Source of the DNA: Lachnoclostridium sp. An181
GTDB lineage: Bacteria > Bacillota > Clostridia > Lachnospirales > Lachnospiraceae
Length of the DNA stretch: 64,000 nt
Direction: 5' to 3'
Assembly (NCBI RefSeq): GCF_002160325.1
Contig: NZ_NFKJ01000003.1
Location: 124,001-188,000, forward strand
The notes beneath the pieces were generated by a model that worked only from the letters and a program-made list of their open reading frames with translations, was not told the DNA's origin and searched no databases. Shown here piece by piece: positions 1 to 8,029 of this stretch. The position numbers and the translations under genes were made by a program. Every line of letters begins with the position of its first letter. The stretch's first letter is position 1.

Positions 1-23
1 TCTGCCTTTTCTTTTTTGTATGA

Positions 24-545
24 TTAAAATGTTTCATATTTTACAATTTCTTCCGGCTTTTTGCGCATAGTTTCATGCCGGTTTACATCACCTTTTTTCC
101 CGTCCTTTGCATATCCCACAGCCAGAATATTGACCGGTTCTATCCCTTCTGGTATTTGGAAATTTTTTCTGATGACTTCTGGCTTGAACCAACATATCCA
201 AAGCGTTCCAAGGCCAAGGTCTGTGGCTTCCATCATCATATGATCCGTCACAATACTCACGTCAATGTCTCCGTGATTTTTTCCGTCGTATTTGCGGCAC
301 CATGCCTCTTCTGTCACTTTGCACACAATGATGGCAAGCGGCGCATTGTAAAGTCTTGCACCTTCCTCAATCTTTGCAAGGCCTTCCTCGCTCTCTACCA
401 CGATCAGTCTGTACGGCTGGTTGTTGACCGCACTCGGCGCAACTCTTGCCGCCTCCAAAATTTTGTAAAGCTTTTCTTTCTCTACCTTTTTTTCTTCATA
501 TTCCCTTACAGAATACCTCGTTTTTGCCAGCTCTAAAAAATCCAT
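24..545 (-). CDS. nitroreductase family protein (FMN-dependent)
   Basis: A 173-residue protein of the small single-domain nitroreductase type, which binds FMN and uses NAD(P)H to reduce nitro compounds, quinones or flavins in the cytoplasm. The N-terminal RYSVREY motif and the APSAVNNQPYRLIVV stretch near residues 36-50 are the family FMN-binding signatures. The C-terminal ILAVGYAKDGKKG is the usual end of the fold. The length is short but normal for this subgroup. The start is ATG at 545, two bases after the stop of the upstream small membrane protein, so the two are probably co-transcribed. The physiological substrate cannot be read from the sequence. Confidence 0.9.
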   Translation of the reverse strand: MDFLELAKTRYSVREYEEKKVEKEKLYKILEAARVAPSAVNNQPYRLIVVESEEGLAKIEEGARLYNAPLAIIVCKVTEEAWCRKYDGKNHGDIDVSIVTDHMMMEATDLGLGTLWICWFKPEVIRKNFQIPEGIEPVNILAVGYAKDGKKGDVNRHETMRKKPEEIVKYETF

Positions 546-547
546 CC

Positions 548-862
548 CTAGTTTCCTCCTTCTTCCTGTCCATCATAAAATTTTCCACGCACCCCTATTA
601 CTCTGTTCTTCCGTATCAAGAGCACCTGGTTTCCATTTTCGATTGTATCGTACCCTTTTTCATTCGCCTGTATCTCTTTTTCCTCGTCATTGATCAAAAT
701 TTGAATGAAATACTTTTTCCCCTGTTTCCTTTTTCCAAGCACCAGTGCCTCTATGGTTCTTACGTTCCCTGCAACTCCCCGGACAAAAGCAAAGGTGATG
801 ATCGTTGCCAGCGCCCAAAAGAGAAAAATCAGAAAAATAATGAATGCCTTTTCGTTTGTCAT
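548..862 (-). CDS. small single-pass membrane protein, unknown function
   Basis: A 104-residue protein with one strong hydrophobic segment at about residues 7-28 and a basic patch GKRKQGKK after it. The remaining 60 or so residues are soluble and probably beta-rich (KYFIQILIND, VLLIRKNRVIGVRG). The pattern of an N-terminal anchor plus a small beta domain faintly resembles DUF2500-type proteins, but I do not claim membership. It lies immediately upstream of the nitroreductase with a two-base gap, so it is probably in the same transcript. No catalytic motif is visible. Confidence 0.75.
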   Translation of the reverse strand: MTNEKAFIIFLIFLFWALATIITFAFVRGVAGNVRTIEALVLGKRKQGKKYFIQILINDEEKEIQANEKGYDTIENGNQVLLIRKNRVIGVRGKFYDGQEEGGN

Positions 863-920
863 TTTCCCACTACCTGTCCCATCCAGCTTTTGTTATTTTA
901 TCAATAGATCTTTTCTGTAG

Positions 921-956
921 AATAAAAAGAGTGCTGCTTTCCCAACAACACTCTCT
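921..956 (-). terminator. intrinsic terminator after bacteriohemerythrin
   Basis: On the minus strand a stem GAGTGTTG/CAGCACTC with a short loop is followed by TTTTTATTC. It sits just after the stop codon of the hemerythrin gene and separates it from the membrane protein/nitroreductase pair. Confidence 0.8.
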
Positions 957-973
957 CCTTTTTACTGTACACA

Positions 974-1396
974 CTAAATCATCTTTTCATTTGCACGCAT
1001 AAATTTATATTCCGCTACAGAACGGTCAAAGGATTTGATATGTCCGTACAGCCACTCGATCACATTTTTGTTTACCTGCTCCACAAATGCCTCGGAAGGC
1101 CCTTCCTCTTCCTCCAGCATCTCGTGCAGCTCTTCCACTGTACGGATAAACTCTTCGTGCTTTTTCTTGTGCTCTTCAATTCCAGGATATGCAATCTCCT
1201 CCTGCAGTTTTTCCTCTGCCTGAAAATGAAATTCTGTATAGTCGGCGAGAAAATTGAGCATACGCACTGCTGCTGCTTTTCCTCCGTTCTCCTCACAGCT
1301 GTCCAGAAGATCATTGATCTTTTGAATCAATTCTTTGTGCTGACCGTCTATCATTTCATTTCCTGTTACCAAGGACTCGTCAAACTCTGCTCTCAT
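974..1396 (-). CDS. bacteriohemerythrin
   Basis: A 140-residue four-helix-bundle protein with a non-heme di-iron oxygen-binding site. All the expected ligands are present in order: H20 (IDGQH), H57 and E61 (HFQAE), H76 and H80 (HKKKH), H119 and D124 (HIKSFD). The length matches stand-alone bacterial hemerythrins, which bind or sense O2 and are thought to deliver or scavenge it; in a strict anaerobe an oxygen-protective role is plausible but inferred. It is a single-gene unit with its own promoter and terminator. The start is ATG at 1396 behind AAAGGAG. Confidence 0.93.
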   Translation of the reverse strand: MRAEFDESLVTGNEMIDGQHKELIQKINDLLDSCEENGGKAAAVRMLNFLADYTEFHFQAEEKLQEEIAYPGIEEHKKKHEEFIRTVEELHEMLEEEEGPSEAFVEQVNKNVIEWLYGHIKSFDRSVAEYKFMRANEKMI

Positions 1397-1436
1397 AAAT
1401 CAGTCTCCTTTCCTAGTGCTTTCAAAATCTTCCCCT

Positions 1437-1464
1437 ATTATAGCATATTTTATTGAATGTGTAA
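1437..1464 (-). promoter_or_regulatory. sigma-A promoter of bacteriohemerythrin
   Basis: Minus strand: TTACAC, 16-nt spacer, TATAAT, with an extended -10 (TGC before the -10). It lies about 45 bases upstream of the start codon, within the gap after gatB. Confidence 0.7.
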
Positions 1465-1488
1465 GCTTTTTCGGAAAAAATCGAAGAA

Positions 1489-2946
1489 TCAGGAAAAATC
1501 TGCTCTCCTATCCAGTTTCTGTTTCAAAATCTCCCTCACCATCTCAGGATCCGCATTCCCGTGCATTGTGCGCATGGTCTGTCCCACCAAAAACCCAAAC
1601 GTCTTTTGTTTCCCTTCCCTGTATTCCTCCACTGCCTTTGAATTCTGCGCGATAATCTCTTCCACTGCCTGTGCTAGTTTCTTTGTATCCTTCACGGAGA
1701 CCATACCATGCTCTTTTATGTACAAAGAAGGCTCTATATCCTCATAAAAAATTTTCTCAAATACTTTTTTTGCGTTCCGGTTGTTGATTTCTCCTTTTTG
1801 TACGATCCTGATCAAATCTCCCAGATGCTGAGGGGAAAAATGGATCTCTTCATATTCCATTCCTCTTTCCTTTGCAAGACGCAGTGTTTCCCCGATCATC
1901 CAGTTTGCAGCCTGTTTGGGCATACCGCAAAACTTTGTTGTCTCCTCAAAAAGCTTTGCCAGATGTCTGGATTCCGTGAGAAGCAGGACATCATACTTGG
2001 ACAGGCCAAATTCTTTTTGATACCTCTCCCGTTTTTCCTCTGCAAATTCCGGTTGGTTTTTGCGCAAAAACTCCAGCCATTCCTCCTCAATATTCACCGG
2101 CATAAGGTCAGGATCGGGAAAATAACGGTAATCTTTTGCATCCTCCTTGGAGCGCATCGCATAAGAATATTCTTTATTGTCATCCCATCTTCTCGTCTCC
2201 TGAATGACTGCCTTTCCCTCCTCCAAAAGCTCTATCTGACGATCTCTCTCATTCTCGATCGCCCTTGTGATCGCTTTAAAAGAGTTTAGATTTTTCATCT
2301 CTGTTCTCGTTCCCAAATTCAGAGTTCCTTTTTCTCTGACAGAGAGATTCACATCCGCACGCATGGAACCTTCCTGCAGCTTACAGTCTGACACTTCCAG
2401 ATACTGCATGATCGATCTTAATTTTTCCAGATAAGCCACAACCTCCGCGGCTGTGCGCATGTCCGGCTCTGACACGATCTCGATCAGCGGAATCCCGCTT
2501 CGATTATAATCCACCAGGGAACAGTCACTCCATTCATCGTGAACCAGCTTTCCCGCATCCTCCTCCATATGCATCTCATGGATCCGGATGTTCTTTTTCC
2601 CGGATGCAGTCTCAATCTCCACATAACCGTCATGACAGATAGGAAGATACAGCTGGGAAATCTGATAATTCTGCGGATTGTCCGGGTAAAAATAATTTTT
2701 TCTGTCGAACAGGCAGGGGCTGTTTACTTCACAGTGCAGCGCAAGTCCTGCTCTGAGGGCATACTCCACCACCTTTTTGTTTAACACCGGGAGAGCTCCC
2801 GGCATCCCGGTGCAGACCGGACATGTATGTGTATTGGGTTCCCCTCCAAATTTTGTGGAACAGCCACAGAAAATCTTTGTCTTTGTCGCAAGTTCTACAT
2901 GCACTTCCAGCCCAATGATCGTTTCATATTCCTTTTTCATACCCAT
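1489..2946 (-). CDS. gatB: Asp-tRNA(Asn)/Glu-tRNA(Gln) amidotransferase subunit B
   Basis: A 485-residue, full-length GatB, the kinase subunit that phosphorylates the aspartyl or glutamyl group on misacylated tRNA so that GatA-derived ammonia can amidate it. The N-terminal EYETIIGLEVHVELAT motif and the zinc-type cysteines in KIFCGCSTKFG and HTCPVCTGMPG are characteristic, and the C-terminal third is the helical plus YqeY-like tRNA-binding tail. It begins five bases after gatA and is the last gene of aspS-gatC-gatA-gatB. No clear terminator follows; the next gene has its own promoter. Confidence 0.98.
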   Translation of the reverse strand: MGMKKEYETIIGLEVHVELATKTKIFCGCSTKFGGEPNTHTCPVCTGMPGALPVLNKKVVEYALRAGLALHCEVNSPCLFDRKNYFYPDNPQNYQISQLYLPICHDGYVEIETASGKKNIRIHEMHMEEDAGKLVHDEWSDCSLVDYNRSGIPLIEIVSEPDMRTAAEVVAYLEKLRSIMQYLEVSDCKLQEGSMRADVNLSVREKGTLNLGTRTEMKNLNSFKAITRAIENERDRQIELLEEGKAVIQETRRWDDNKEYSYAMRSKEDAKDYRYFPDPDLMPVNIEEEWLEFLRKNQPEFAEEKRERYQKEFGLSKYDVLLLTESRHLAKLFEETTKFCGMPKQAANWMIGETLRLAKERGMEYEEIHFSPQHLGDLIRIVQKGEINNRNAKKVFEKIFYEDIEPSLYIKEHGMVSVKDTKKLAQAVEEIIAQNSKAVEEYREGKQKTFGFLVGQTMRTMHGNADPEMVREILKQKLDRRADFS

Positions 2947-2951
2947 CCTCC

Positions 2952-4403
2952 TTACTGTTCCCTTCTTTGCTGTGCACGTTCTAATGTATAGGCAGTACGC
3001 AAAATTTTCTTTTCCTGAAAACAGTCCGCGAAAATCTGCAGTCCAATGGGCAGATTCTTTCCATCCACCCCAAACGGAAGACTCATACCCGGCAGTCCTG
3101 CCAGATTCAGAGGCACTGTGTAAATGTCCCCAAGATACATCGCTAACGGATCTTTTAGACTCTCCCCCAATGGCGGAGCTGTTGTCGGTGTCACAGGGCC
3201 TAACAGTACATCGTACTTTGCAAATGCCTTGTCAAATTCTTGTTTGATCTGTGTCCTGGCCCGCAATGCTTTCAGATAGTAAGCATCATAGTAGCCGGAG
3301 CTTAAAACAAAAGAACCTAACAGTATCCTCTGTTTCACCTCCATCCCAAACCCTTCGGATCTGCTTTTTTTGTACATCTCATGTAATTCCTCATATTCCT
3401 TTGCCCGAAATCCGTATTTTACCCCATCAAACCGCTCCAGGTTTGAGCTTGCCTGTGCGCAGGCGATCAGATAGTAAGAGGGTATCGTGTACTCTGTAAG
3501 TCCAAGTGAAAAATATTCGATTTTTGCTCCACATTCCTTAAGCCATTCTGCCGCTTTTTTTACTGCCTCCCTGATTTCTTTTTGCAGTCCTTCTTTTAAA
3601 TATTCTTCTGGAATTCCGATCCGAAGTCCCTCTACTCCGCTCTTGATTCCATCCATAAAATCGTAAACATCTCTCTTCACACAAGTGGAATCCTTCCTGT
3701 CGTACCCTGCGATCGTTTCCAGAATACAGGCACAATCCTCCACATTCCTGGCAATGGGGCCAATTTGGTCAAAAGAGGAGCCATAGGCAATCAGTCCGTA
3801 CCGGGACACCGTTCCATAGGTAGGTTTCATGCCAGCGACATTGCAGTAGGCGCTTGGCTGGCGGATAGAACCTCCTGTATCTGAACCAAGTGCATAAAAA
3901 CACTCCCCGGAGGACACGGCTGCACAGGAACCTCCGGAGGATCCCCCTGGTACATGTTCCGGGTTGCACGGATTTTTCACTGGTCCAAAAGCAGAAGTCT
4001 CGCTGGTACTTCCCATGGCAAATTCATCCATATTTGTTTTTCCTATAATGACTGCCCCTGCATTCTCAAGTCTTCTCACCACCTCTGCCTGGTACGGGGA
4101 AACAAAATGTTCCAGCATTCTGGACGCACAGGTTGTAGGCATATGTACCGTACAGATGTTGTCTTTCACTGCTACCGGAACCCCTGCCAGCCCACCTTGA
4201 TATACGCCGTCTTTGATCCCCTGCTCAACCTCCGCAATCCTCTTTTGCAGTCTCTCCTTTTCACATACAGAAATAAATGCATTAAGTTTGGGTTCTTTTT
4301 CCTCTATCTGTTTCATGCAAAACTCCACAGCCTCACCAACGCGAATTCTTCCCTCACGGATTTCTTTTCCGATCTCCATGGCGGTCATATCTCTCATATC
4401 CAT
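2952..4403 (-). CDS. gatA: Asp-tRNA(Asn)/Glu-tRNA(Gln) amidotransferase subunit A
   Basis: An amidase-family subunit of 483 residues that hydrolyses glutamine and supplies ammonia to GatB. The Ser-cis-Ser-Lys triad is present: the lysine in PVAVKDN, and the serines in GGSSGGS and GSDTGGSIRQP. I place the start at ATG 4403, where AAAGGGGGG precedes it and the family N-terminus DMTAMEIGKEIREG follows. The frame stays open to 4598, but that extension overlaps gatC and is not gatA-like. The gap to gatC is 16 bases. Confidence 0.97.
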   Translation of the reverse strand: MDMRDMTAMEIGKEIREGRIRVGEAVEFCMKQIEEKEPKLNAFISVCEKERLQKRIAEVEQGIKDGVYQGGLAGVPVAVKDNICTVHMPTTCASRMLEHFVSPYQAEVVRRLENAGAVIIGKTNMDEFAMGSTSETSAFGPVKNPCNPEHVPGGSSGGSCAAVSSGECFYALGSDTGGSIRQPSAYCNVAGMKPTYGTVSRYGLIAYGSSFDQIGPIARNVEDCACILETIAGYDRKDSTCVKRDVYDFMDGIKSGVEGLRIGIPEEYLKEGLQKEIREAVKKAAEWLKECGAKIEYFSLGLTEYTIPSYYLIACAQASSNLERFDGVKYGFRAKEYEELHEMYKKSRSEGFGMEVKQRILLGSFVLSSGYYDAYYLKALRARTQIKQEFDKAFAKYDVLLGPVTPTTAPPLGESLKDPLAMYLGDIYTVPLNLAGLPGMSLPFGVDGKNLPIGLQIFADCFQEKKILRTAYTLERAQQRREQ

Positions 4404-4419
4404 CTGGTTTTCCCCCCTT

Positions 4420-4716
4420 TTACCCGATCGTCTTTGGAACTTCATACTGCCCGTCTTTTTTTGCAGGCGCATTTGCAAGCATTTCTTCGCACATGTCTCC
4501 ATTTTCCACCACATCTTCCCGGAATACATTGCTGTTCTCAAAAACATGTACACCCGGCTTGGTCTTTTCTGTGTCAAGCTCGTTGAGCTTTTCCACATAG
4601 TCCAGTATTTTCCACAGCTCTTCTTTCATCTTCTCTTTTTCTTTCTCTGTCAGGTACAGCTTAGACAAAACACTAAGGGATTCCATCATCTCATCGTCTA
4701 TCTTCTTCACCCTCAC
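4420..4716 (-). CDS. gatC: Asp-tRNA(Asn)/Glu-tRNA(Gln) amidotransferase subunit C
   Basis: A 98-residue GatC, the small belt-like subunit that wraps around and stabilises the GatA-GatB dimer. The family core LSKLYLTEKEKEKMKEELWKIL appears near residues 17-38 and the C-terminal region contains the usual N-V-F-R-E-D segment. It is placed between aspS (12 bases upstream) and gatA, which is a common order for gatCAB operons. Confidence 0.95.
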   Translation of the reverse strand: MRVKKIDDEMMESLSVLSKLYLTEKEKEKMKEELWKILDYVEKLNELDTEKTKPGVHVFENSNVFREDVVENGDMCEEMLANAPAKKDGQYEVPKTIG

Positions 4717-4728
4717 TCCTCCTTTTCT

Positions 4729-6060
4729 CTATGGTATCAGTCGATTGATATCTCTTGGAAACAGACAGGCCTCCCGCACATTTTCTTCTCCCAAAAACTG
4801 CATGGTCAGTCGTTCCAGTCCAATTCCAAGGCCCCCGTGAGGCGGCATCCCGTACCGAAACGCATCCAGATAGGGCTCCATCCCTTCCGTGGACATGCCC
4901 CGCCGCTCTATTTTGTTTAGGAGCATTTTATAATCATGGATCCTTTGTCCTCCTGTCGTGACTTCCACCCCGCGAAAGAGAAGATCAAAACTCAATGTAT
5001 ACTCCTGGTTTAAAGGCTCATCCATGGTATAAAACGGCCTCTTTTTTGACGGATAATGTGTGACAAAGACAAAATCTGCGCCGAATTCTTCTTGAAAATA
5101 AGTGCCGATCAAGCTCTCCTCTTCAGGCTCCAGATCATAAGGATTTTTCATTGGTCTTTGATATTTTTCAGCCACCAGCCTTTTCGCCTCCTCAAACCTC
5201 ACCTTGGGAATGCGATCTGTTTCCGGAAGGGAAATATCTAAAAGCTCCAGCTCTTTTTTGTAATCACTTTTCAGCGTTTTTATCATGTACTGAAGAAATC
5301 CGGTTTCCATTTGCATGATTTCCTCAAAATTCTCAATATAACCCATCTCAAAATCCAAGCTTGTATACTCATTGAGGTGTCGTTTGGTGTTATGTTTCTC
5401 TGCCCGAAATACAGGAGCTGTCTCAAAAACTCTTTCATATACGCCGACCATCATCTGTTTGTAAAACTGAGGGCTTTGCTGTAAAACGGCCGGCTTATGA
5501 AAATAACTGAGTTTGAAAATATTTGCTCCTCCTTCCGCTCCTTTGGCTCCGATCTTAGGTGTATGAATCTCCGTAAACCCATTTTTATACAAATAGTCAC
5601 GAAATGCCCTGACAATTCCTTCCTGTATCTTAAACTTTGCTCTCTCTTTCATGTTCCGGAGTGTAATGGCCCTCATATCCAGCCTTGTCTCCAATGTGGC
5701 AGTCAGTTTCCATTTATCCACTGCAATGGGAAGAGGCGCAGATGCCCTGGACAAAACTTCCAGGGAGGTAATCAGCATTTCTACTTTGTGTGGCGCTCTT
5801 TTTTCTTCTCTCAGCACTCCAAAAATACGCACAATATCTCCTGGAATCACCTTCTCTATCCGTTTTCCCAACTGTCCTGCATCGTACACAGTCTGAAAAA
5901 GTCCGTCTCTTTTTCGCAAGATTAAAAACAGAACTTCGCCGATATCCCGGATTGTATGTACAGCGCCCTCTGTACACACTTTTCTTCCGATCCGTTCTTT
6001 CTCCAAAAGTTCGGAAAGCTCCAGTTTCGTTGTCTTATATGTTCCTGTCAAAAATTCCAT
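4729..6060 (-). CDS. aspS: aspartyl-tRNA synthetase, archaeal type (AspRS2), probably non-discriminating
   Basis: A 443-residue class II synthetase lacking the GAD insertion of bacterial AspRS (about 590 residues), so it is the archaeal/eukaryal form. It has an N-terminal OB anticodon-binding domain, class II motif 2 (APVFRAEKHNTKRHLNEY) and motif 3 (GGLGIGLERLTM). In the OB domain, position 35 is His (GAVHTIRDIG) and position 90 is Pro (KRAPHK). By my alignment these match His28 and Pro77 of the non-discriminating Deinococcus AspRS2, where discriminating enzymes have Trp/Gln and Lys. Such an enzyme would charge tRNA-Asn with aspartate for GatCAB to amidate, and it heads that operon. Ribosome site AAGGAGG precedes ATG 6060. 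Confidence 0.92.
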   Translation of the reverse strand: MEFLTGTYKTTKLELSELLEKERIGRKVCTEGAVHTIRDIGEVLFLILRKRDGLFQTVYDAGQLGKRIEKVIPGDIVRIFGVLREEKRAPHKVEMLITSLEVLSRASAPLPIAVDKWKLTATLETRLDMRAITLRNMKERAKFKIQEGIVRAFRDYLYKNGFTEIHTPKIGAKGAEGGANIFKLSYFHKPAVLQQSPQFYKQMMVGVYERVFETAPVFRAEKHNTKRHLNEYTSLDFEMGYIENFEEIMQMETGFLQYMIKTLKSDYKKELELLDISLPETDRIPKVRFEEAKRLVAEKYQRPMKNPYDLEPEEESLIGTYFQEEFGADFVFVTHYPSKKRPFYTMDEPLNQEYTLSFDLLFRGVEVTTGGQRIHDYKMLLNKIERRGMSTEGMEPYLDAFRYGMPPHGGLGIGLERLTMQFLGEENVREACLFPRDINRLIP

Positions 6061-6109
6061 ATGACCGCCTCCTTATTATTAAAATTCAACACAGGATTTT
6101 TCTGCTAAT

Positions 6110-6143
6110 ATCTATAGGGCGTTCAGCGAGCTTTCCTATAGAT
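6110..6143. repeat. hairpin repeat element, copy 1 (9-bp stem, 16-nt loop)
   Basis: A perfect inverted repeat ATCTATAGG / CCTATAGAT encloses 16 bases ending in CTTT. A second copy with a 10-bp stem, the same loop length and matching loop positions lies at 19596-19631. Both copies abut the T-tract of an intrinsic terminator on the minus strand. Here it lies between the dapL terminator and the aspS ribosome site. Function unknown. Confidence 0.7.
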
Positions 6144-6185
6144 AAATAAAAATCCCGGATTCTCCTTTTTCTGGATATCCGGGAT
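6144..6185 (-). terminator. intrinsic terminator after dapL
   Basis: Minus strand: stem ATCCCGGAT / ATCCGGGAT followed by TTTTTATTT. It lies just after the dapL stop and before aspS. I see no convincing promoter for aspS between it and the aspS start, so aspS may depend on readthrough or on a non-obvious promoter in the repeat region. Confidence 0.85.
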
Positions 6186-6192
6186 ATCATTG

Positions 6193-7407
6193 CTACATAT
6201 TTTTTATTCTTTCAATTGCTTTTTTTGTATTTTCATGAGTGCCGAATGCAGTCAGCCTGAAATACCCTTCTCCACAAGGCCCAAATCCCGAGCCGGGAGT
6301 TCCGACTACATTTGCTTCATGCAGCAATGTATCGAAGAATTCCCAGGACGTCTTTGTTCCAGGTGTCTTCATCCAGACGTATGGGGAATTGACCCCACCG
6401 TAAACCGTATAACCTGTGTCTTTAAGGCCTTTGTAAATCATCTTGGCATTTTCCTGATAATAGCCAATCTGTTCTCTAAGCTGGGCTTTTCCTTTCTCTG
6501 AGTAGACTGCCTCGCCAGCTCTTTGCACAATGTACGGTGTACCGTTGTACTTTGTGCCCTGTCTTCTGAACCAGAGGGAATGAAGGGAGACTCCATCTCT
6601 ATTGATTTCTTTTGGCACAACCGTAAATCCAAGACGCACACCTGTAAATCCTGCATTTTTTGAAAAACTTCTAAGCTCTATGGCACACGTTCTCGCCCCC
6701 TCGCATTCATAAATGCTGTGGGGGATATGCTCCTGCGTAATGTATGCTTCGTACGCTGCATCATAAATAATGACAGCTCCCACTTTGTTGGCGTAATCCA
6801 CCCACCTTTGCAGTTCTTCTTTTGTGATCACCTCACCGGTCGGGTTGTTCGGGAAACAAAGATAGATGATATCCGGTGTCTCCTTTGGGAGCTCCGGAAC
6901 AAAGTGATTTTCCCTTGTGCACGGCATATAGATCACATCATCGAACTTCCCTGTCTTTTGATCAAATTTTCCGGTTCTCCCTGCCATGACATTAGTGTCC
7001 ACATAAACCGGATAGACCGGATCACACACCGCGATCTTATTGTTCTTTGCAAAAATCTCCTGGATATTTCCAGAGTCGCATTTGGCACCGTCGGAGATAA
7101 AAATTTCATCTGCCTCAATCCGGCATCCTCTGTCCTGGTAATCGTTTTTCGCGATGACTGTGCGCAAAAATTGGTATCCTTGTTCCGGCGCATAGCCGCG
7201 AAAAGTTTCGGCGCATCCCATCTCATCCACTGCTTTGTGCATGGCCTCCAGGATCGCCGGCGCAAGTGGCCTTGTCACATCCCCGATCCCAAGTCTGATG
7301 ATCTCTTTTTCCTTGTTAGCCTCCTGGTATTCTGCCACCTTTTTGGCAATGGTGGAAAACAAATAGTTTCCCGGCAATTTCAAATAATTGCGGTTAATCT
7401 CAAACAT
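6193..7407 (-). CDS. dapL: LL-diaminopimelate aminotransferase
   Basis: A PLP-dependent fold type I aminotransferase of 404 residues that converts tetrahydrodipicolinate and glutamate directly to LL-diaminopimelate for lysine and peptidoglycan. The N-terminus [17 protein letters not shown] is the DapL hallmark, followed by [20 protein letters not shown], and the PLP lysine in [18 protein letters not shown] start it at ATG 7407 behind AGAGGA rather than 12 codons upstream. It is the last gene after the GSI-like gene and the ANTAR regulator, which suggests nitrogen-linked expression of this glutamate-using step. Confidence 0.95.
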   Translation of the reverse strand: MFEINRNYLKLPGNYLFSTIAKKVAEYQEANKEKEIIRLGIGDVTRPLAPAILEAMHKAVDEMGCAETFRGYAPEQGYQFLRTVIAKNDYQDRGCRIEADEIFISDGAKCDSGNIQEIFAKNNKIAVCDPVYPVYVDTNVMAGRTGKFDQKTGKFDDVIYMPCTRENHFVPELPKETPDIIYLCFPNNPTGEVITKEELQRWVDYANKVGAVIIYDAAYEAYITQEHIPHSIYECEGARTCAIELRSFSKNAGFTGVRLGFTVVPKEINRDGVSLHSLWFRRQGTKYNGTPYIVQRAGEAVYSEKGKAQLREQIGYYQENAKMIYKGLKDTGYTVYGGVNSPYVWMKTPGTKTSWEFFDTLLHEANVVGTPGSGFGPCGEGYFRLTAFGTHENTKKAIERIKNM

Positions 7408-7429
7408 GCTTTCATCCTCTTTTCCTGTT

Positions 7430-7984
7430 TTATAATTCATCATAAAGCAGCATCAATATCATCTGTGCAGTTTCCGCCAAATTGGTCCCTGTGTCCATGC
7501 TGCTTTTTTGGATATATCGGTAAGCCTCCGGTTCGCTTAGATGATTTCTCTCCATCAAAAGATGTTTTGCCTTTTGGATCAGCTCCTCATCCGCATCACT
7601 TCTTGGTTTTGGCCCTGCCCTCTTTTTTCTCCGTTTTCTCTCCTGGTTTGCAAGGATCATCCTCACTGTATTGACAAGCTCAAACACTTTCACCGGAGTC
7701 TCCAATGCAACAATCTCTTTGTGCTCGTTTTCCGCCAGTTTGTGTGCAGAGCCAATGAGCATCAGATCAAAAAATGGAGGAAGACACTCCAAAAGCTGCG
7801 TATAGTGCATATCTAAAAGCCTGCTGCCACAGATGACAAGTCCGGACTGCATCTGTTCCGTCTCCTGAAGGACAACCGCGCCCAATGTGCAGACCGCTCT
7901 CACCTGGAAATCATGTCTGTTTAGAATGTTCCTGATTTTTTTCGCGTCTTCAATTTTTGGCAATGCTACGATGATGTTTGCCAT
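7430..7984 (-). CDS. ANTAR-domain RNA-binding regulator with degenerate receiver domain
   Basis: A 184-residue protein with an N-terminal receiver-like domain (about 1-110), a basic linker ([12 protein letters not shown]) and a C-terminal ANTAR domain (about 125-180; [21 protein letters not shown]). ANTAR proteins bind nascent leader RNA and prevent termination. The receiver lacks the acidic pair after strand 1 ([10 protein letters not shown]) and has Gly53 where the phospho-acceptor Asp would be (LVICGSRLL), so it is unlikely to be switched by phosphorylation. It starts 45 bases after the GSI-like gene. In clostridia a similar glnA-adjacent antiterminator is known. Leader terminators before three nearby genes are candidate targets (inference). 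Confidence 0.88.
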   Translation of the reverse strand: MANIIVALPKIEDAKKIRNILNRHDFQVRAVCTLGAVVLQETEQMQSGLVICGSRLLDMHYTQLLECLPPFFDLMLIGSAHKLAENEHKEIVALETPVKVFELVNTVRMILANQERKRRKKRAGPKPRSDADEELIQKAKHLLMERNHLSEPEAYRYIQKSSMDTGTNLAETAQMILMLLYDEL

Positions 7985-8029
7985 CGAATGTCCCCCTGTC
8001 CTTGTCCTTTGTCCTGTTTGTGCTCTGCC

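Noticed and set aside
4404-4598. Upstream extension of gatA
   Set aside because: The frame is open but overlaps gatC, is not gatA-like, and a strong ribosome site marks ATG 4403.
6061-6143. T-box leader in front of aspS
   Set aside because: No AGGGTGG-type T-box core, specifier loop or antiterminator was found; the region holds only the short hairpin repeat and the ribosome site.
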